From Mayfieldus sp963740555 (lineage in GTDB: Bacteria; Actinomycetota; Thermoleophilia; Solirubrobacterales; 70-9): a stretch of DNA of 64,000 nucleotides. Shown here piece after piece: positions 7,891 through 15,858 of this stretch (position 1 is its first letter; the number at the start of each line of letters is the position of its first letter). The stretch covers positions 186,001 to 250,000 of the forward strand of contig CAVUES010000005.1 of NCBI GenBank assembly GCA_963740555.1, read 5' to 3'. The notes under the pieces are model-generated. The model was not told the origin of the DNA. It did no database searches and saw only the letters and a list, made by a program, of their open reading frames with translations. Both the position numbers and the translations under genes were made by a program.

Positions 7891-9585
7891 CTACTCGATG
7901 TTCAAAAAGAGCGTCGTCTTGAGGTTTTGCTCGTCGCTTTGGACGCTGAGGCCGAGCGCCTTCAGCTTGGCGACATCGGCGCCAAACCCTCCGACGACCT
8001 GGCCCAATCCGAGCGGCTCGGCACGCCTCACAAGCGCTTCGAGGTTGACGAAGACTAGCGCCGAGACGCCACTCGAGGCGCCGCTGGTCGCGGCCTTGAA
8101 CGCGTCGCTGCCGCCCAGGTCCGCAGATCCCTGAACCGCCTGGCGCACGCCTACCGGATTGGTGGACACGACCAGCTTGCGGTCGAAGATCGCGTAGGCG
8201 AGGTCGAGGGTCGGCGAGATGCGCACGCTGCGCACGACCGTGTCGCCCAGATGTTTCGCACCCAGGGTCGGGGCCTGCCCGGTGCGGCCGGGCGCCAGCG
8301 CCGCGACCAGCGGTGCCTGCAGGTTCGCGATCTGCTCGCGGGCGCGCTCCTCGTCGACGCCCTCAAAGACGGCGGTCAGATAGGGGCCCGCGGACCCCGA
8401 GGCCACACCGATCGCCGCCTCGCTTCCGAGCGCCGGCAGCACGTCCTTCTCGATGTCCACCCCCGCATGGAGCAGCTGGCGCTCGACGCGACGCAAGCCC
8501 GCGACCAGTCCCGGGCCCGCCGCCTTGGCCTCGCGCAGAAACGCTGGGACGGCGTCCGCCGGGTCCGCGAAGTTGAGGTAGAGAAACGTGTCCGCCGAGA
8601 GCTCGCCGGCGAGGTCGGGGCGAAAGCTGGGGAGGGCGCCGAAGACGCTCGGGTTGGTGCCGCCTTTGGTCGGGGTGAGCGCCGAAACGAGCTGCACTTC
8701 GAGCCCGCCTCCATGGGCGACGAGAGCCGCGGCTGCCCCCTGGCTCGCCCCGAAGACCACGAACGGTTCGAGCTGCGGCGCCAGTCCGCCGCCTCCGGCC
8801 AACAGATGCCTGATCCCCGCCACAGAGAAGTAGGCGTCGGCGACTCGCTGGTCGGGCAGCGACTCCCGAATCGCGTTCGCCTGCGGCGAGTCGGAGAGCG
8901 TCCGGCCACGTCCCTTGCCGGCGTCGATCGCCGCCCGAACCGCGGCGGCGGGGCCGAGGGCCAGAAAACCGCGCAGCTCTGCATACGCCAAGCCGCCGCG
9001 ATAGACGTGGAGCGCAGTATTCCCGTCCGTCACCGACCTGGGCTTGCCCGCCCCCAGCTTGGCAAGGAATTTCTGCGCGGCCTTGCGGTCATTGACCGCC
9101 AACAACGCGAGCGGCCGCGGCCTTCCGGCTCCAAGCTCGGCGAAGGCGGCCTCGTCGCCAATCCACCGAGCCACGCTTCCCAGGTCCAGCCGTGGCCCGA
9201 GCGCCAGCGCGCTGAAGAGGCCCTGCTCGATTTCCCCGGAGTGCGGCAGCCTTTGAACCACGTCGGTGGCGGTCGAGTATTGGCTCGATCCGGTGTCGAG
9301 GTCGATGTGCAGATAGGCCTGGGCGTCGATCGGGACCAGGGCGATCGCGTGATCGGTCGGCACACAGGTCTTTGCAGGGGAGATCCGGCACGACAATCCC
9401 GGGACGGGGACGATGCGGAAGCCGACGTAGAGGAGCAGTACGAGGACGACAAGGGCCGCCAGGCGGCGGCGGCGGAAGACCCGGCGTGCTTCGGGAGACC
9501 GGCTGCCGTCGGGCCCAAGGCCGAGGGCGCGGCGCGAGCCCCAGCGCAAGTCCTCGACCAGCTCGGAGAGCCGGTCGGGAATCAC
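7891..9585 (-). CDS. DUF3352-family membrane-anchored protein
   Basis: This 564-residue protein has a basic cytoplasmic N terminus, one transmembrane segment (about residues 42-62, RLAALVVLVLLLYVGFRIVP) and a long extracytoplasmic part. The extracytoplasmic part has repeated motifs typical of DUF3352, such as DAQAYLHIDLD, ADTFLYLNFADP and LVFVNLEALV. The biochemical role of the family is not established. The start is a GTG that overlaps the der stop as GTGA. Its fixed place between der and metK suggests cotranslation, but I infer no function from that. Confidence 0.8.
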   Translation of the reverse strand: MIPDRLSELVEDLRWGSRRALGLGPDGSRSPEARRVFRRRRLAALVVLVLLLYVGFRIVPVPGLSCRISPAKTCVPTDHAIALVPIDAQAYLHIDLDTGSSQYSTATDVVQRLPHSGEIEQGLFSALALGPRLDLGSVARWIGDEAAFAELGAGRPRPLALLAVNDRKAAQKFLAKLGAGKPRSVTDGNTALHVYRGGLAYAELRGFLALGPAAAVRAAIDAGKGRGRTLSDSPQANAIRESLPDQRVADAYFSVAGIRHLLAGGGGLAPQLEPFVVFGASQGAAAALVAHGGGLEVQLVSALTPTKGGTNPSVFGALPSFRPDLAGELSADTFLYLNFADPADAVPAFLREAKAAGPGLVAGLRRVERQLLHAGVDIEKDVLPALGSEAAIGVASGSAGPYLTAVFEGVDEERAREQIANLQAPLVAALAPGRTGQAPTLGAKHLGDTVVRSVRISPTLDLAYAIFDRKLVVSTNPVGVRQAVQGSADLGGSDAFKAATSGASSGVSALVFVNLEALVRRAEPLGLGQVVGGFGADVAKLKALGLSVQSDEQNLKTTLFLNIE

Positions 9586-10952
9586 CGCCCGCTACTCCGA
9601 TCGTTCACGGCGCCGGTGCGTTCCCGCCCGCGCCCCCGGCCCGAGTGGGGCACGAAGTCGATCACCATCGGCACTCCCTCGAGCCCGTAGCGGGCCCGAA
9701 GACGATTCTCGAGGTGAAACGCCCAGTCGCGCGAGATCAGCCGCCGGTCGTTGACCTGGATCGCATAGCGGGGCGGCCGCTCGCCGATCTGCGCCGCGTA
9801 ATAGAGGCGCAGGCGCTTGCCGCGCTTTGCCGGCGGAGGGGTCTTTGCGACCACATCGGCGACGGCTCGGTTCAGCTCCGGCGTCGGGATTCGTTGGCTT
9901 GCCCGGTCGGCCAGCTCGAGCGCCGTTCGCAGCAGCGCCGGGATGCCGCGCCCGGTGAGCGCTGAGCAGGTCAGAAGCGGCGGGCGCAACCGCATCTTGC
10001 GTTCCGCGCGCGCCCTCGCATCGTCGAGGTCGGTGCGCGACACGTCCCACTTGTTGAGCGCCAGCACCGTCGCGCATCCGGCGCGCATCGCGAGCTCCGC
10101 GACGTGAAGGTCCTGCGTCGTCAGGCCCTCGGAGGCGTCGCAGACGACGATCGCGACGTCGGCACGCTCGGCGGCGCGCTGGGAACGAAGCTGCGCGTAG
10201 TGGTCGACGGTCCCCGCGACCTTGGAGCGGCGCCGCAGGCCGGCGGTGTCGATCATGGTCAACGGTTCGCCCTCGAAGACGAGGTCGGTGTCGATTGAGT
10301 CGCGGGTCGTGCCGGCCTGTTCGGAGACGATCACCCGCTCCGCTCCGACGAAGGCATTGACGAGCGACGACTTGCCCACGTTCGGCCGCCCGATCACGGC
10401 CAGGCGGGGGGCTGTGGCGCCCTGCGGCTGGGCCGTGCCGGGACCCACCGTCGCTGTGATCCGATCCAGCAGGTCGCCGCTGCCGAGCCCGTGCGCGGCT
10501 GAGATCGCGATCGGCTCCCCGAGGCCCAGCTTGTTGAACTCCGCGGCCATGTAGTCGCCCCCCGGCTGGTCGACCTTGTTGGCGATCACGATCACCGGCA
10601 GATCGGCGGCCCTCAGCAGCGCCGCCAGCTCGGTGTCGCCGGGCCGGAGCCCCGCCCGCGCGTCGACGACGAGCAGCACGAGGTCCGCTTCGGCGATCGC
10701 CTCGCGCGCCTGGGCCTGAACCTCGCGCGCCAGCTCGGCGTTGTCCTCGAGGTCGACGCCCCCGGTGTCGAAGAGCTCGAAGCGGACGCCGTTCCACTCG
10801 CAGGGCACCCGCTTGCGGTCCCGCGTCACCCCGGGCTCCGCATGCGTCACCGCGTCGCGAACCCCCGCCAACCGGTTGACGAGAGTGCTCTTGCCGACGT
10901 TCGGGAAACCGACCACTGCGACCTTTGGCAAGCCGCCCTCGCCGCGGCTCAT
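9582..10952 (-). CDS. der: GTPase Der (EngA)
   Basis: Der is the double-GTPase needed for 50S ribosomal subunit assembly. The 456-residue protein has the two expected G domains. The first has VVGFPNVGKSTLVNRL, DTGGVD and NKVD; the second has VIGRPNVGKSSLVNAF, DTAGLRRRSK and NKWD. A KH-like C-terminal domain (YAAQIGERPPRYAIQVND) follows. It starts at an ATG overlapping the cmk stop (ATGA). The cmk-der pair is a conserved bacterial arrangement. Confidence 0.97.
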   Translation of the reverse strand: MSRGEGGLPKVAVVGFPNVGKSTLVNRLAGVRDAVTHAEPGVTRDRKRVPCEWNGVRFELFDTGGVDLEDNAELAREVQAQAREAIAEADLVLLVVDARAGLRPGDTELAALLRAADLPVIVIANKVDQPGGDYMAAEFNKLGLGEPIAISAAHGLGSGDLLDRITATVGPGTAQPQGATAPRLAVIGRPNVGKSSLVNAFVGAERVIVSEQAGTTRDSIDTDLVFEGEPLTMIDTAGLRRRSKVAGTVDHYAQLRSQRAAERADVAIVVCDASEGLTTQDLHVAELAMRAGCATVLALNKWDVSRTDLDDARARAERKMRLRPPLLTCSALTGRGIPALLRTALELADRASQRIPTPELNRAVADVVAKTPPPAKRGKRLRLYYAAQIGERPPRYAIQVNDRRLISRDWAFHLENRLRARYGLEGVPMVIDFVPHSGRGRGRERTGAVNDRSSGR

Positions 10953-11587
10953 TGGATGCCCCGCTCGCGGGCAAGCGCCACAACCCGCGCGACGACGTCG
11001 TCCAGCGGCATCCCGGTGGTGTCGAGCTCGATCGCGTCCTGTGCCGGTTGCAAGGCGCCATGCTGGCGCTCTCGATCGCGCGAGTCGCGCCGCTGCTGCG
11101 AGCTCAGCACGTCGCCGAGCGGCTCACCGCTCTGCGCCGCGCGGCGCTTCGCGCGCTCGTCGTCGGTCGCGGTCAGGAAAACCTTCAGCGGCGCCCGCGG
11201 GCTGACCACCGTTCCGATGTCGCGCCCCTCGGCGACGTAGCGCCCGGCGTCGATCAGCGCCCGCTGGCGCTCGACCATCGCCTCGCGAACCGGCGGGTGC
11301 ACGGCGGCCCGCGAGGCCGCCGCGGTGACGTCGGGCGAGCGAATCGCACCCGACACGTCGCTGCCGTCCAGATCGACTCGTCCGTTGGCGACGTCGATCT
11401 CCAGCGATCGGGCGAGCTCGCCCATCGCCTCGGGATCGTCGAGGTCGGTTCCCTCGCGCAACGCCGCCAGCGCGACGGATCGGTACATCGCCCCGGAGTC
11501 GAGGTAGGTGAAACCGAGCGCCGCCGCGACGCCGCGCGCCACCGAGGACTTCCCGGCCCCGGCGGGGCCGTCGATCGCGATGACCAT
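10949..11587 (-). CDS. cmk: Cytidylate kinase
   Basis: The enzyme phosphorylates CMP and dCMP. The protein of about 212 residues opens with MVIAIDGPAGAGKSS (P-loop) and has LDSGAMYRSVAL (nucleotide binding), VAEGRDIGTVV, and an Arg-rich LID region with the pattern QQRRDSRDRERQ. The ATG at 11587 gives the family-typical N terminus; a GTG at 11608 would add seven residues. It overlaps der by ATGA and is divergent from the small cupin gene. Confidence 0.95.
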   Translation of the reverse strand: MVIAIDGPAGAGKSSVARGVAAALGFTYLDSGAMYRSVALAALREGTDLDDPEAMGELARSLEIDVANGRVDLDGSDVSGAIRSPDVTAAASRAAVHPPVREAMVERQRALIDAGRYVAEGRDIGTVVSPRAPLKVFLTATDDERAKRRAAQSGEPLGDVLSSQQRRDSRDRERQHGALQPAQDAIELDTTGMPLDDVVARVVALARERGIQ

Positions 11588-11670
11588 GGTTTGCAGCGTA
11601 ATCGCCACCGCCCGGGCGGCGTGGCAGCGCGGATGCGGGCGGAGCCGCGCCCGGATATGTTTCCTCGCGC

Positions 11671-12000
11671 ATGGAGACCTGGGATCTGGGCAACCTCGAC
11701 GTGCAGCCGCGTCAACCTGAGGTGCTGTCGACGGACGACGAGGGCAGGGTGATCGTGATCCAGCTTCCCGCCGGCGAGAGCCTTCTGGAGCACCAGGTCC
11801 ACGAGCGCGCCTGGCTGCTGGTGGTCACCGGAGCGATCGAAGTCGACGATTCGGGAGGCGATACGACCCGGGGAGGCCCGGGAATGTTGGCCGTCTTCGA
11901 TCCCAACGAGCGCCACGAGGTGCGCGCGACCGAGGACTCGCGCCTGCTGCTCGTCCTCTCGCCCTGGCCGGGCGTCGGCCACCCGAGCCAGCGCCAGTGA
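11671..12000 (+). CDS. Small cupin-domain protein
   Basis: This 109-residue single-domain cupin has EGRVIVIQLPAGESLLEHQV followed by HERAWLLVVTGAIEV (cupin motif 1) and MLAVFDPNERHEVRA (motif 2). Such proteins bind a metal or small ligand; the substrate cannot be told from sequence. A TATGTT hexamer at 11656-11661 lies 9 nt before the ATG, so the transcript may be leaderless or nearly so. It is convergent with aroA, and the gap between them holds a two-hairpin repeat. Confidence 0.8.
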   Translation: METWDLGNLDVQPRQPEVLSTDDEGRVIVIQLPAGESLLEHQVHERAWLLVVTGAIEVDDSGGDTTRGGPGMLAVFDPNERHEVRATEDSRLLLVLSPWPGVGHPSQRQ

Positions 12001-12004
12001 TGTT

Positions 12005-12063
12005 GGGCCGCGACACAAAGTGTCGCGGCAGCGGCGTGTCAGGCGGCGAAGCCGCCGCAATTT
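12005..12063. repeat. Dispersed two-hairpin repeat, full copy
   Basis: The element holds two hairpins. One is CCGCGACAC paired with GTGTCGCGG around a 3-nt loop (9 bp, perfect). The other is GGCGGC paired with GCCGCC around a 3-nt loop. It lies between the convergent cupin and aroA genes, where it could end transcription from both sides, and its edge overlaps the aroA stop codon. Diverged copies occur at 18150-18250 and 24109-24135 in non-terminator contexts. Confidence 0.8.
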
Positions 12064-13366
12064 ATTCTCGGAGTGCCGCAAGGTCTCGTTCGAATCCCGG
12101 GTAGCTCACCTCAGCCGCCTCGAATCCGCGCACCGTCACCCCTTCGCGTGACGCGAGCCCGGCGACCGCACCGAGCATCGCCAGTCGGTGATCTCCCCCG
12201 GCGTCCAGCGTCCCGCCGCGCAATCCTCCGCTTCCACGGACCACCATCCCGTCCTTGGTCGCCTCGACGTCACCCCCCAATGCCGCCAGCCCGTCGCAGA
12301 CGGTGGCGATCCGGTCCGATTCCTTGTGGCGCAACTCTTCGGCGTCGCGAATCACCGTCTGGCCCTCGGCGAAACAGCCCGCAAGGGCGACCAGTGGCAG
12401 CTCGTCGATAGCCAGCGGCACCTCGTCGCCGCCGACCTCGGTCCCGGCCAGCCGCGAAGCCACCGCCCGGATTTCCCCGCGCGGCTCATGGCCCGCCGGC
12501 GCTGCCTCCCGCACCTCGAGCTGGGCTCCCATCCGGCCAAGGATGGTCAGCAATCCGGTCCTCGTCGGGTTGAGCCCGACATTCGCCAGCGCGATTTCGC
12601 TCTCGGGGACCAGCATGGCCGCGAGCAGCGCGAAGGCCGCGGACGAGATGTCCCCGGGGATCTCGATCCGCTGGCGCCCGAGGCTCTGCGCCGGCCGGAT
12701 CGAGATCCGGCCGCCCGCGGTCTCCAGCCGTGCGCCCGACGCGGCCAGCATCCGCTCGGTGTGATCTCTGCTCGGCGCCGGCTCGATCACGGTCGTCTCA
12801 CCGTCGGCGAGCAGTCCGGCGAACAGGACACAGGACTTGACCTGGGCGCTGGCGACGGGCAGGCGGTACTCGATCCCGGCCAGGCCGGCACCCTCGACTC
12901 GGATCGGGGGGAGCCGCCCGTCGCGACACTCGACCCGCGCACCCATCTCGCGCAGCGGCTCGGCCACCCGGTCCACCGGGCGGCGGCGTATCGACTCGTC
13001 CCCGTCGAGCGTCCACGCCTTGCCCGCCTGGCCCGCCAGCCACCCAGGCAGGATCCGCAGCAGCGTCCCCGCATTGCCGACGTCGATCTCGGCGCTCGAC
13101 GCTCCGCGCAGGCCGACTCCCTGCACCCTCACGCTGAGGCTGTCGGCCGAGCCATCCCCCCTGTTCGGCTCAACTTCGGTCCGAGCGCCAATCGCCTCGA
13201 CCGCCGCCAGTGTCGATCGGGTGTCGGCGGCGTCGAGATAGCCCTCGATCCGCGACTCACCCTCCCCCATCGCCGCGATCAGCACCGCCCGGTGGCTGAT
13301 CGACTTGTCCGGCGGCGGCCGCAGGGTTCCCCGCAGCGGTCCCGCCGGGTCGAAGCGACGCTCCAT
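12062..13366 (-). CDS. aroA: 3-phosphoshikimate 1-carboxyvinyltransferase (EPSP synthase)
   Basis: AroA catalyses the penultimate step of chorismate synthesis, joining shikimate-3-phosphate and PEP. The 434-residue protein has PDKSISHRAVLIAAM near the start, a GNAGTLLRIL segment in place of the common GNAGTxxR motif, and LAGIEYRLPVASAQVKSC. It also has the RHKESDRI-like block EELRHKESDRIATV and ends in GDHRLAMLGAVAG and SYPGFERDL. It lies 18 bp after tyrA, in the same direction as DAHP synthase and tyrA. Confidence 0.96.
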   Translation of the reverse strand: MERRFDPAGPLRGTLRPPPDKSISHRAVLIAAMGEGESRIEGYLDAADTRSTLAAVEAIGARTEVEPNRGDGSADSLSVRVQGVGLRGASSAEIDVGNAGTLLRILPGWLAGQAGKAWTLDGDESIRRRPVDRVAEPLREMGARVECRDGRLPPIRVEGAGLAGIEYRLPVASAQVKSCVLFAGLLADGETTVIEPAPSRDHTERMLAASGARLETAGGRISIRPAQSLGRQRIEIPGDISSAAFALLAAMLVPESEIALANVGLNPTRTGLLTILGRMGAQLEVREAAPAGHEPRGEIRAVASRLAGTEVGGDEVPLAIDELPLVALAGCFAEGQTVIRDAEELRHKESDRIATVCDGLAALGGDVEATKDGMVVRGSGGLRGGTLDAGGDHRLAMLGAVAGLASREGVTVRGFEAAEVSYPGFERDLAALRE

Positions 13367-13384
13367 TAGCTGGCGGTCATCTCG

Positions 13385-14464
13385 CTACCCCGGCTCGACC
13401 GACACCGTGTAGCCGAGCTCGCGAACCAACTCGACCGCACGCTGGGCCTGCTCCTCGCCGGCGATCCAGAGCGAGATCGCACCGGTGCGCATGTCGGCGG
13501 ACGGTGAGAGCGCCATGTCCTCGATGTTGACGCCGGCGCGGCCCAGGGCCAGCGCCAACTCCGCCACCGTGCCGGGACGGTTCGGGACGCCGATTCGCAG
13601 CTGTTGCAGGGGCCCGCCCGCAAGTTCCGCCTCCAGCAGCTGGCGGCGATCCTCGGCCGCCTGGCGGTGCCAGCCGGTCACCGCGTCGCGGTCGCCTTCG
13701 AGGATCAGCGCCGACGCCATTTGCAATCCCTTGACCGTTGCGTCGATCGCCGCTGCCACCGCCTCGCGATTGCTGGCGAAGATGTCGCCCCAAATCTCCG
13801 GATTGGCTCCAGCGACCCGCGTCGTGTCGCGCAGGCTCGGGCCCGCCTCCGGCAGGTGCTCGGAGTCGGTGGCCAGCTCAGTGGCGGCCTGGGCCACGAG
13901 CACGTTGGCGATCACATGGGGCAGATGGCTGACCGTCGCCATCAGGCGATCGTGGGCATCCGCATCGATCGCCTGCGGCCGGGCGCCCAGCTCCGCCAGC
14001 GTCCGCTGTAGGCGGTCGTAGAGCATCCCGCCCGAATAGGTCGTCGGCGTGAGATACCAGCGCGCCCCCTCCAGCAGCTCGGCCCGGGCGTTCTCGACAC
14101 CGGAGGTCTCGGCTCCCGCCAACGGGTGGCCGCCGATGAAGCGCTCGTCCCGGCCCAGCGAGGCGACGATCTCGCGCTTGGTCGATCCGACGTCGGTGAC
14201 GACGCACTCCGGACCGCATGCGGCGAGCGCTTCGGTGGCCAGGCCGGGCAGGGCCGACACCGGAGCGGCGCAGAAGACCAGCTTGGCCCCCTTGCAGGCC
14301 TCAGCGATCGAGCCGGTGCGCTCGTCCAGCGCTCCCAGCTCGAGCGCCCGCTCCAGGGTCGCCGAGTCGGGATCGAAACCGACCACCTGCGCGTCCAGCC
14401 TCCGGCCCGCCGCCAGCCCGATCGAGCCTCCGATCAGGCCGACGCCGAGGATCGAGATCTTCAT
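13385..14464 (-). CDS. tyrA: Prephenate dehydrogenase with C-terminal ACT domain
   Basis: The enzyme oxidatively decarboxylates prephenate on the way to tyrosine. The 359-residue protein starts MKISILGVGLIGGSIGLA (NAD-binding Rossmann motif) and has TDVGSTKREI, GGHPLAGAETSGVENA and the active-site helix ATVSHLPHVIANVL. An ACT domain (LRIGVPNRPGTVAELALALG) occupies about the last 75 residues and probably mediates feedback control by an aromatic amino acid. It lies 4 bp after the DAHP synthase gene, so both are likely controlled by the leader region at 15558-15834. Confidence 0.93.
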   Translation of the reverse strand: MKISILGVGLIGGSIGLAAGRRLDAQVVGFDPDSATLERALELGALDERTGSIAEACKGAKLVFCAAPVSALPGLATEALAACGPECVVTDVGSTKREIVASLGRDERFIGGHPLAGAETSGVENARAELLEGARWYLTPTTYSGGMLYDRLQRTLAELGARPQAIDADAHDRLMATVSHLPHVIANVLVAQAATELATDSEHLPEAGPSLRDTTRVAGANPEIWGDIFASNREAVAAAIDATVKGLQMASALILEGDRDAVTGWHRQAAEDRRQLLEAELAGGPLQQLRIGVPNRPGTVAELALALGRAGVNIEDMALSPSADMRTGAISLWIAGEEQAQRAVELVRELGYTVSVEPG

Positions 14465-14468
14465 CTAC

Positions 14469-15557
14469 TCAGCCAGCGTCGCGCCGCCTCTGCGCGGCCG
14501 CCGCAAGCCGATCCAGCGCTAGGACGGTGGTTTCCCAGTCCATGCAGGCATCGGTGATCGATTGGCCGTAGACCATCGATGCGCCGGGGGCAAGGTCCTG
14601 GCGCCCGGCGACGAGGAACGATTCGAGCATCACCCCGACGACCGCCCCGTTCCCGGCGGCGATCTGGGACGCGATCTCCGCCACCACCTCCGGCTGCCGT
14701 TCGTGGTCCTTGCCGCTGTTGCCGTGCGACGCGTCGATCACGACCCGCTCCGGCAGGCCGCCGGCACGCAGCATGGCGAGCGTCTCAGCCACTTGCTCGG
14801 CGCCGTAGTTGGGAGCGTCGCGGCCCCCGCGCAGGATCACGTGACAGTCGGGATTGCCCTGCGTATGAAGGATCGCGGGAGCCCCCGCCGCGTCGATGCC
14901 GGCGAAGGCGTGCCTGGCGGCGGCGGCGCGGACCGCGTCCACCGCGACCTTGACGTTGCCTTCGGTTCCGTTCTTGAAACCGACCGGCATCGAGAGACCG
15001 GAGGCGAGCTGGCGGTGGATCTGGCTCTCGGTGGTGCGCGCCCCGATCGCCCCCCATGCGACCAGGTCGGAGATGTACTGCGGAGTGATCGGATCGAGGA
15101 ACTCGCAGCCGATCGGCAATCCGAGGTCGAGCAGCTCTCGCAGCAATCCCCGTGCCGTGTGCAGGCCCGTATTGACGTCTCCGGACCCATCCAGATGGGG
15201 ATCGTTGATCAACCCCTTCCAGCCGATCGTCGTCCGAGGCTTCTCGAAGTACACCCGCATCGCGACGCAGAGGTCTTCTCGCAGCTCCGACGCCCTGGCG
15301 CTGAGGAGCTGCGCGTACTCGAGAGCCGCGTCCACGTCGTGCACGCTGCAGGGGCCGACGACCACCAAGAGCCGGTCGTCGGTGCGGTCGAGGATGCTCG
15401 CGACCTCCGATCGGTGCCGCAGCACGGCGTCCTCCTGCTCCGGACTCAGCGGCAGCTCGTCGATGATCTGGGCGGGCGGGATCAGCTCGACCACCCGCTC
15501 GATGCGGCGATCGCGAACCCGATTCGAGTGGTCTATAGGCAGTTCCCTCATCTCCAT
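14469..15557 (-). CDS. aroF/aroG: 3-deoxy-7-phosphoheptulonate synthase, type I
   Basis: This is the first enzyme of the shikimate pathway, condensing PEP and erythrose-4-phosphate. The protein of about 362 residues has the class I motifs VVVGPCSVHD, FEKPRTTIGWKGLINDP, GFKNGTEGNVKVAV, VIDASHGNSGKDH and a C-terminal GVMLESFLVAG. The ATG at 15557 is preferred over a further-upstream ORF start because an AAAGGG Shine-Dalgarno lies upstream and the protein then starts near the conserved region. The bacterial paralogues aroF, aroG and aroH cannot be told apart here. The upstream region encodes an aromatic-rich leader peptide. Confidence 0.95.
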   Translation of the reverse strand: MEMRELPIDHSNRVRDRRIERVVELIPPAQIIDELPLSPEQEDAVLRHRSEVASILDRTDDRLLVVVGPCSVHDVDAALEYAQLLSARASELREDLCVAMRVYFEKPRTTIGWKGLINDPHLDGSGDVNTGLHTARGLLRELLDLGLPIGCEFLDPITPQYISDLVAWGAIGARTTESQIHRQLASGLSMPVGFKNGTEGNVKVAVDAVRAAAARHAFAGIDAAGAPAILHTQGNPDCHVILRGGRDAPNYGAEQVAETLAMLRAGGLPERVVIDASHGNSGKDHERQPEVVAEIASQIAAGNGAVVGVMLESFLVAGRQDLAPGASMVYGQSITDACMDWETTVLALDRLAAAAQRRRDAG

Positions 15558-15696
15558 GTGAACTTCAACCCTTTCTCCAAATTCGGCGCAAACCTTACTT
15601 TCGGTACGCAAATTCCGGTCCAAGCGGACCACGGCTTCGGGGGCGGCGCCCGGCGGTGAAAGAACGGGGGTGCGGCTCCACGCCGCAGCCGGACGC
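15558..15696 (-). promoter_or_regulatory. Candidate attenuator between leader peptide and DAHP synthase
   Basis: This 139-nt stretch, read on the minus strand, holds several hairpin possibilities that cannot all form together. TGCGGC pairs with GCCGCA around GTGGA just after the leader stop. GGGC/GCCC lies further on, and GGTCC pairs with GGACC around GCTT. The first hairpin is followed by a pyrimidine-rich stretch ending in TTCTTTC, the nearest thing to a terminator tail. The arrangement fits ribosome-stalling attenuation, but the exact terminator and antiterminator pairing is not settled by eye. Confidence 0.55.
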
Positions 15697-15789
15697 CTAG
15701 CTAAATCGCCAGAAGTAGAAGTAGGAGTCGTACGAATGGGCGGGACGGAGCGTGGCGCTGTCGCCGATCGTGCTCTCGTTGGTGCTCAT
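15697..15789 (-). CDS. Aromatic-rich leader peptide (30 codons)
   Basis: An ATG at 15789 opens a 30-codon frame ending in TAG at 15697. The last 13 residues are HSYDSYFYFWRFS: three Tyr, three Phe and one Trp among the last eleven codons. The first 18 residues are unremarkable (MSTNESTIGDSATLRPAH). It lies 139 nt upstream of the DAHP synthase start on the same strand, with a promoter-like pair of hexamers just before it. Short peptides with stacked codons for the pathway product are the hallmark of translation-coupled attenuation in amino-acid operons. Charged Tyr-, Phe- and Trp-tRNA levels would then be sensed together. It is too short for ordinary gene calling. Confidence 0.75.
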   Translation of the reverse strand: MSTNESTIGDSATLRPAHSYDSYFYFWRFS

Positions 15790-15805
15790 TCGCGTCACGC
15801 CGCTC

Positions 15806-15834
15806 TTTGTAGCAGGTGAGACACGTCTAGTCGA
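15806..15834 (-). promoter_or_regulatory. Candidate promoter of the leader-DAHP synthase-tyrA unit
   Basis: On the minus strand, TCGACT (15834-15829) and TACAAA (15811-15806) are separated by exactly 17 bp, close to the consensus -35 and -10 boxes. Transcription would begin a few bases before the leader-peptide ATG at 15789. Confidence 0.45.
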
Positions 15835-15858
15835 GCGGAATCCGGTTCTGGGCGAGGA

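Noticed and set aside
12085..12110. tRNA T-arm-like sequence GTTCGAATCCCGGG
   Set aside because: It is the antisense of the conserved aroA C terminus (SYPGFERDL); no acceptor or anticodon stems are nearby.
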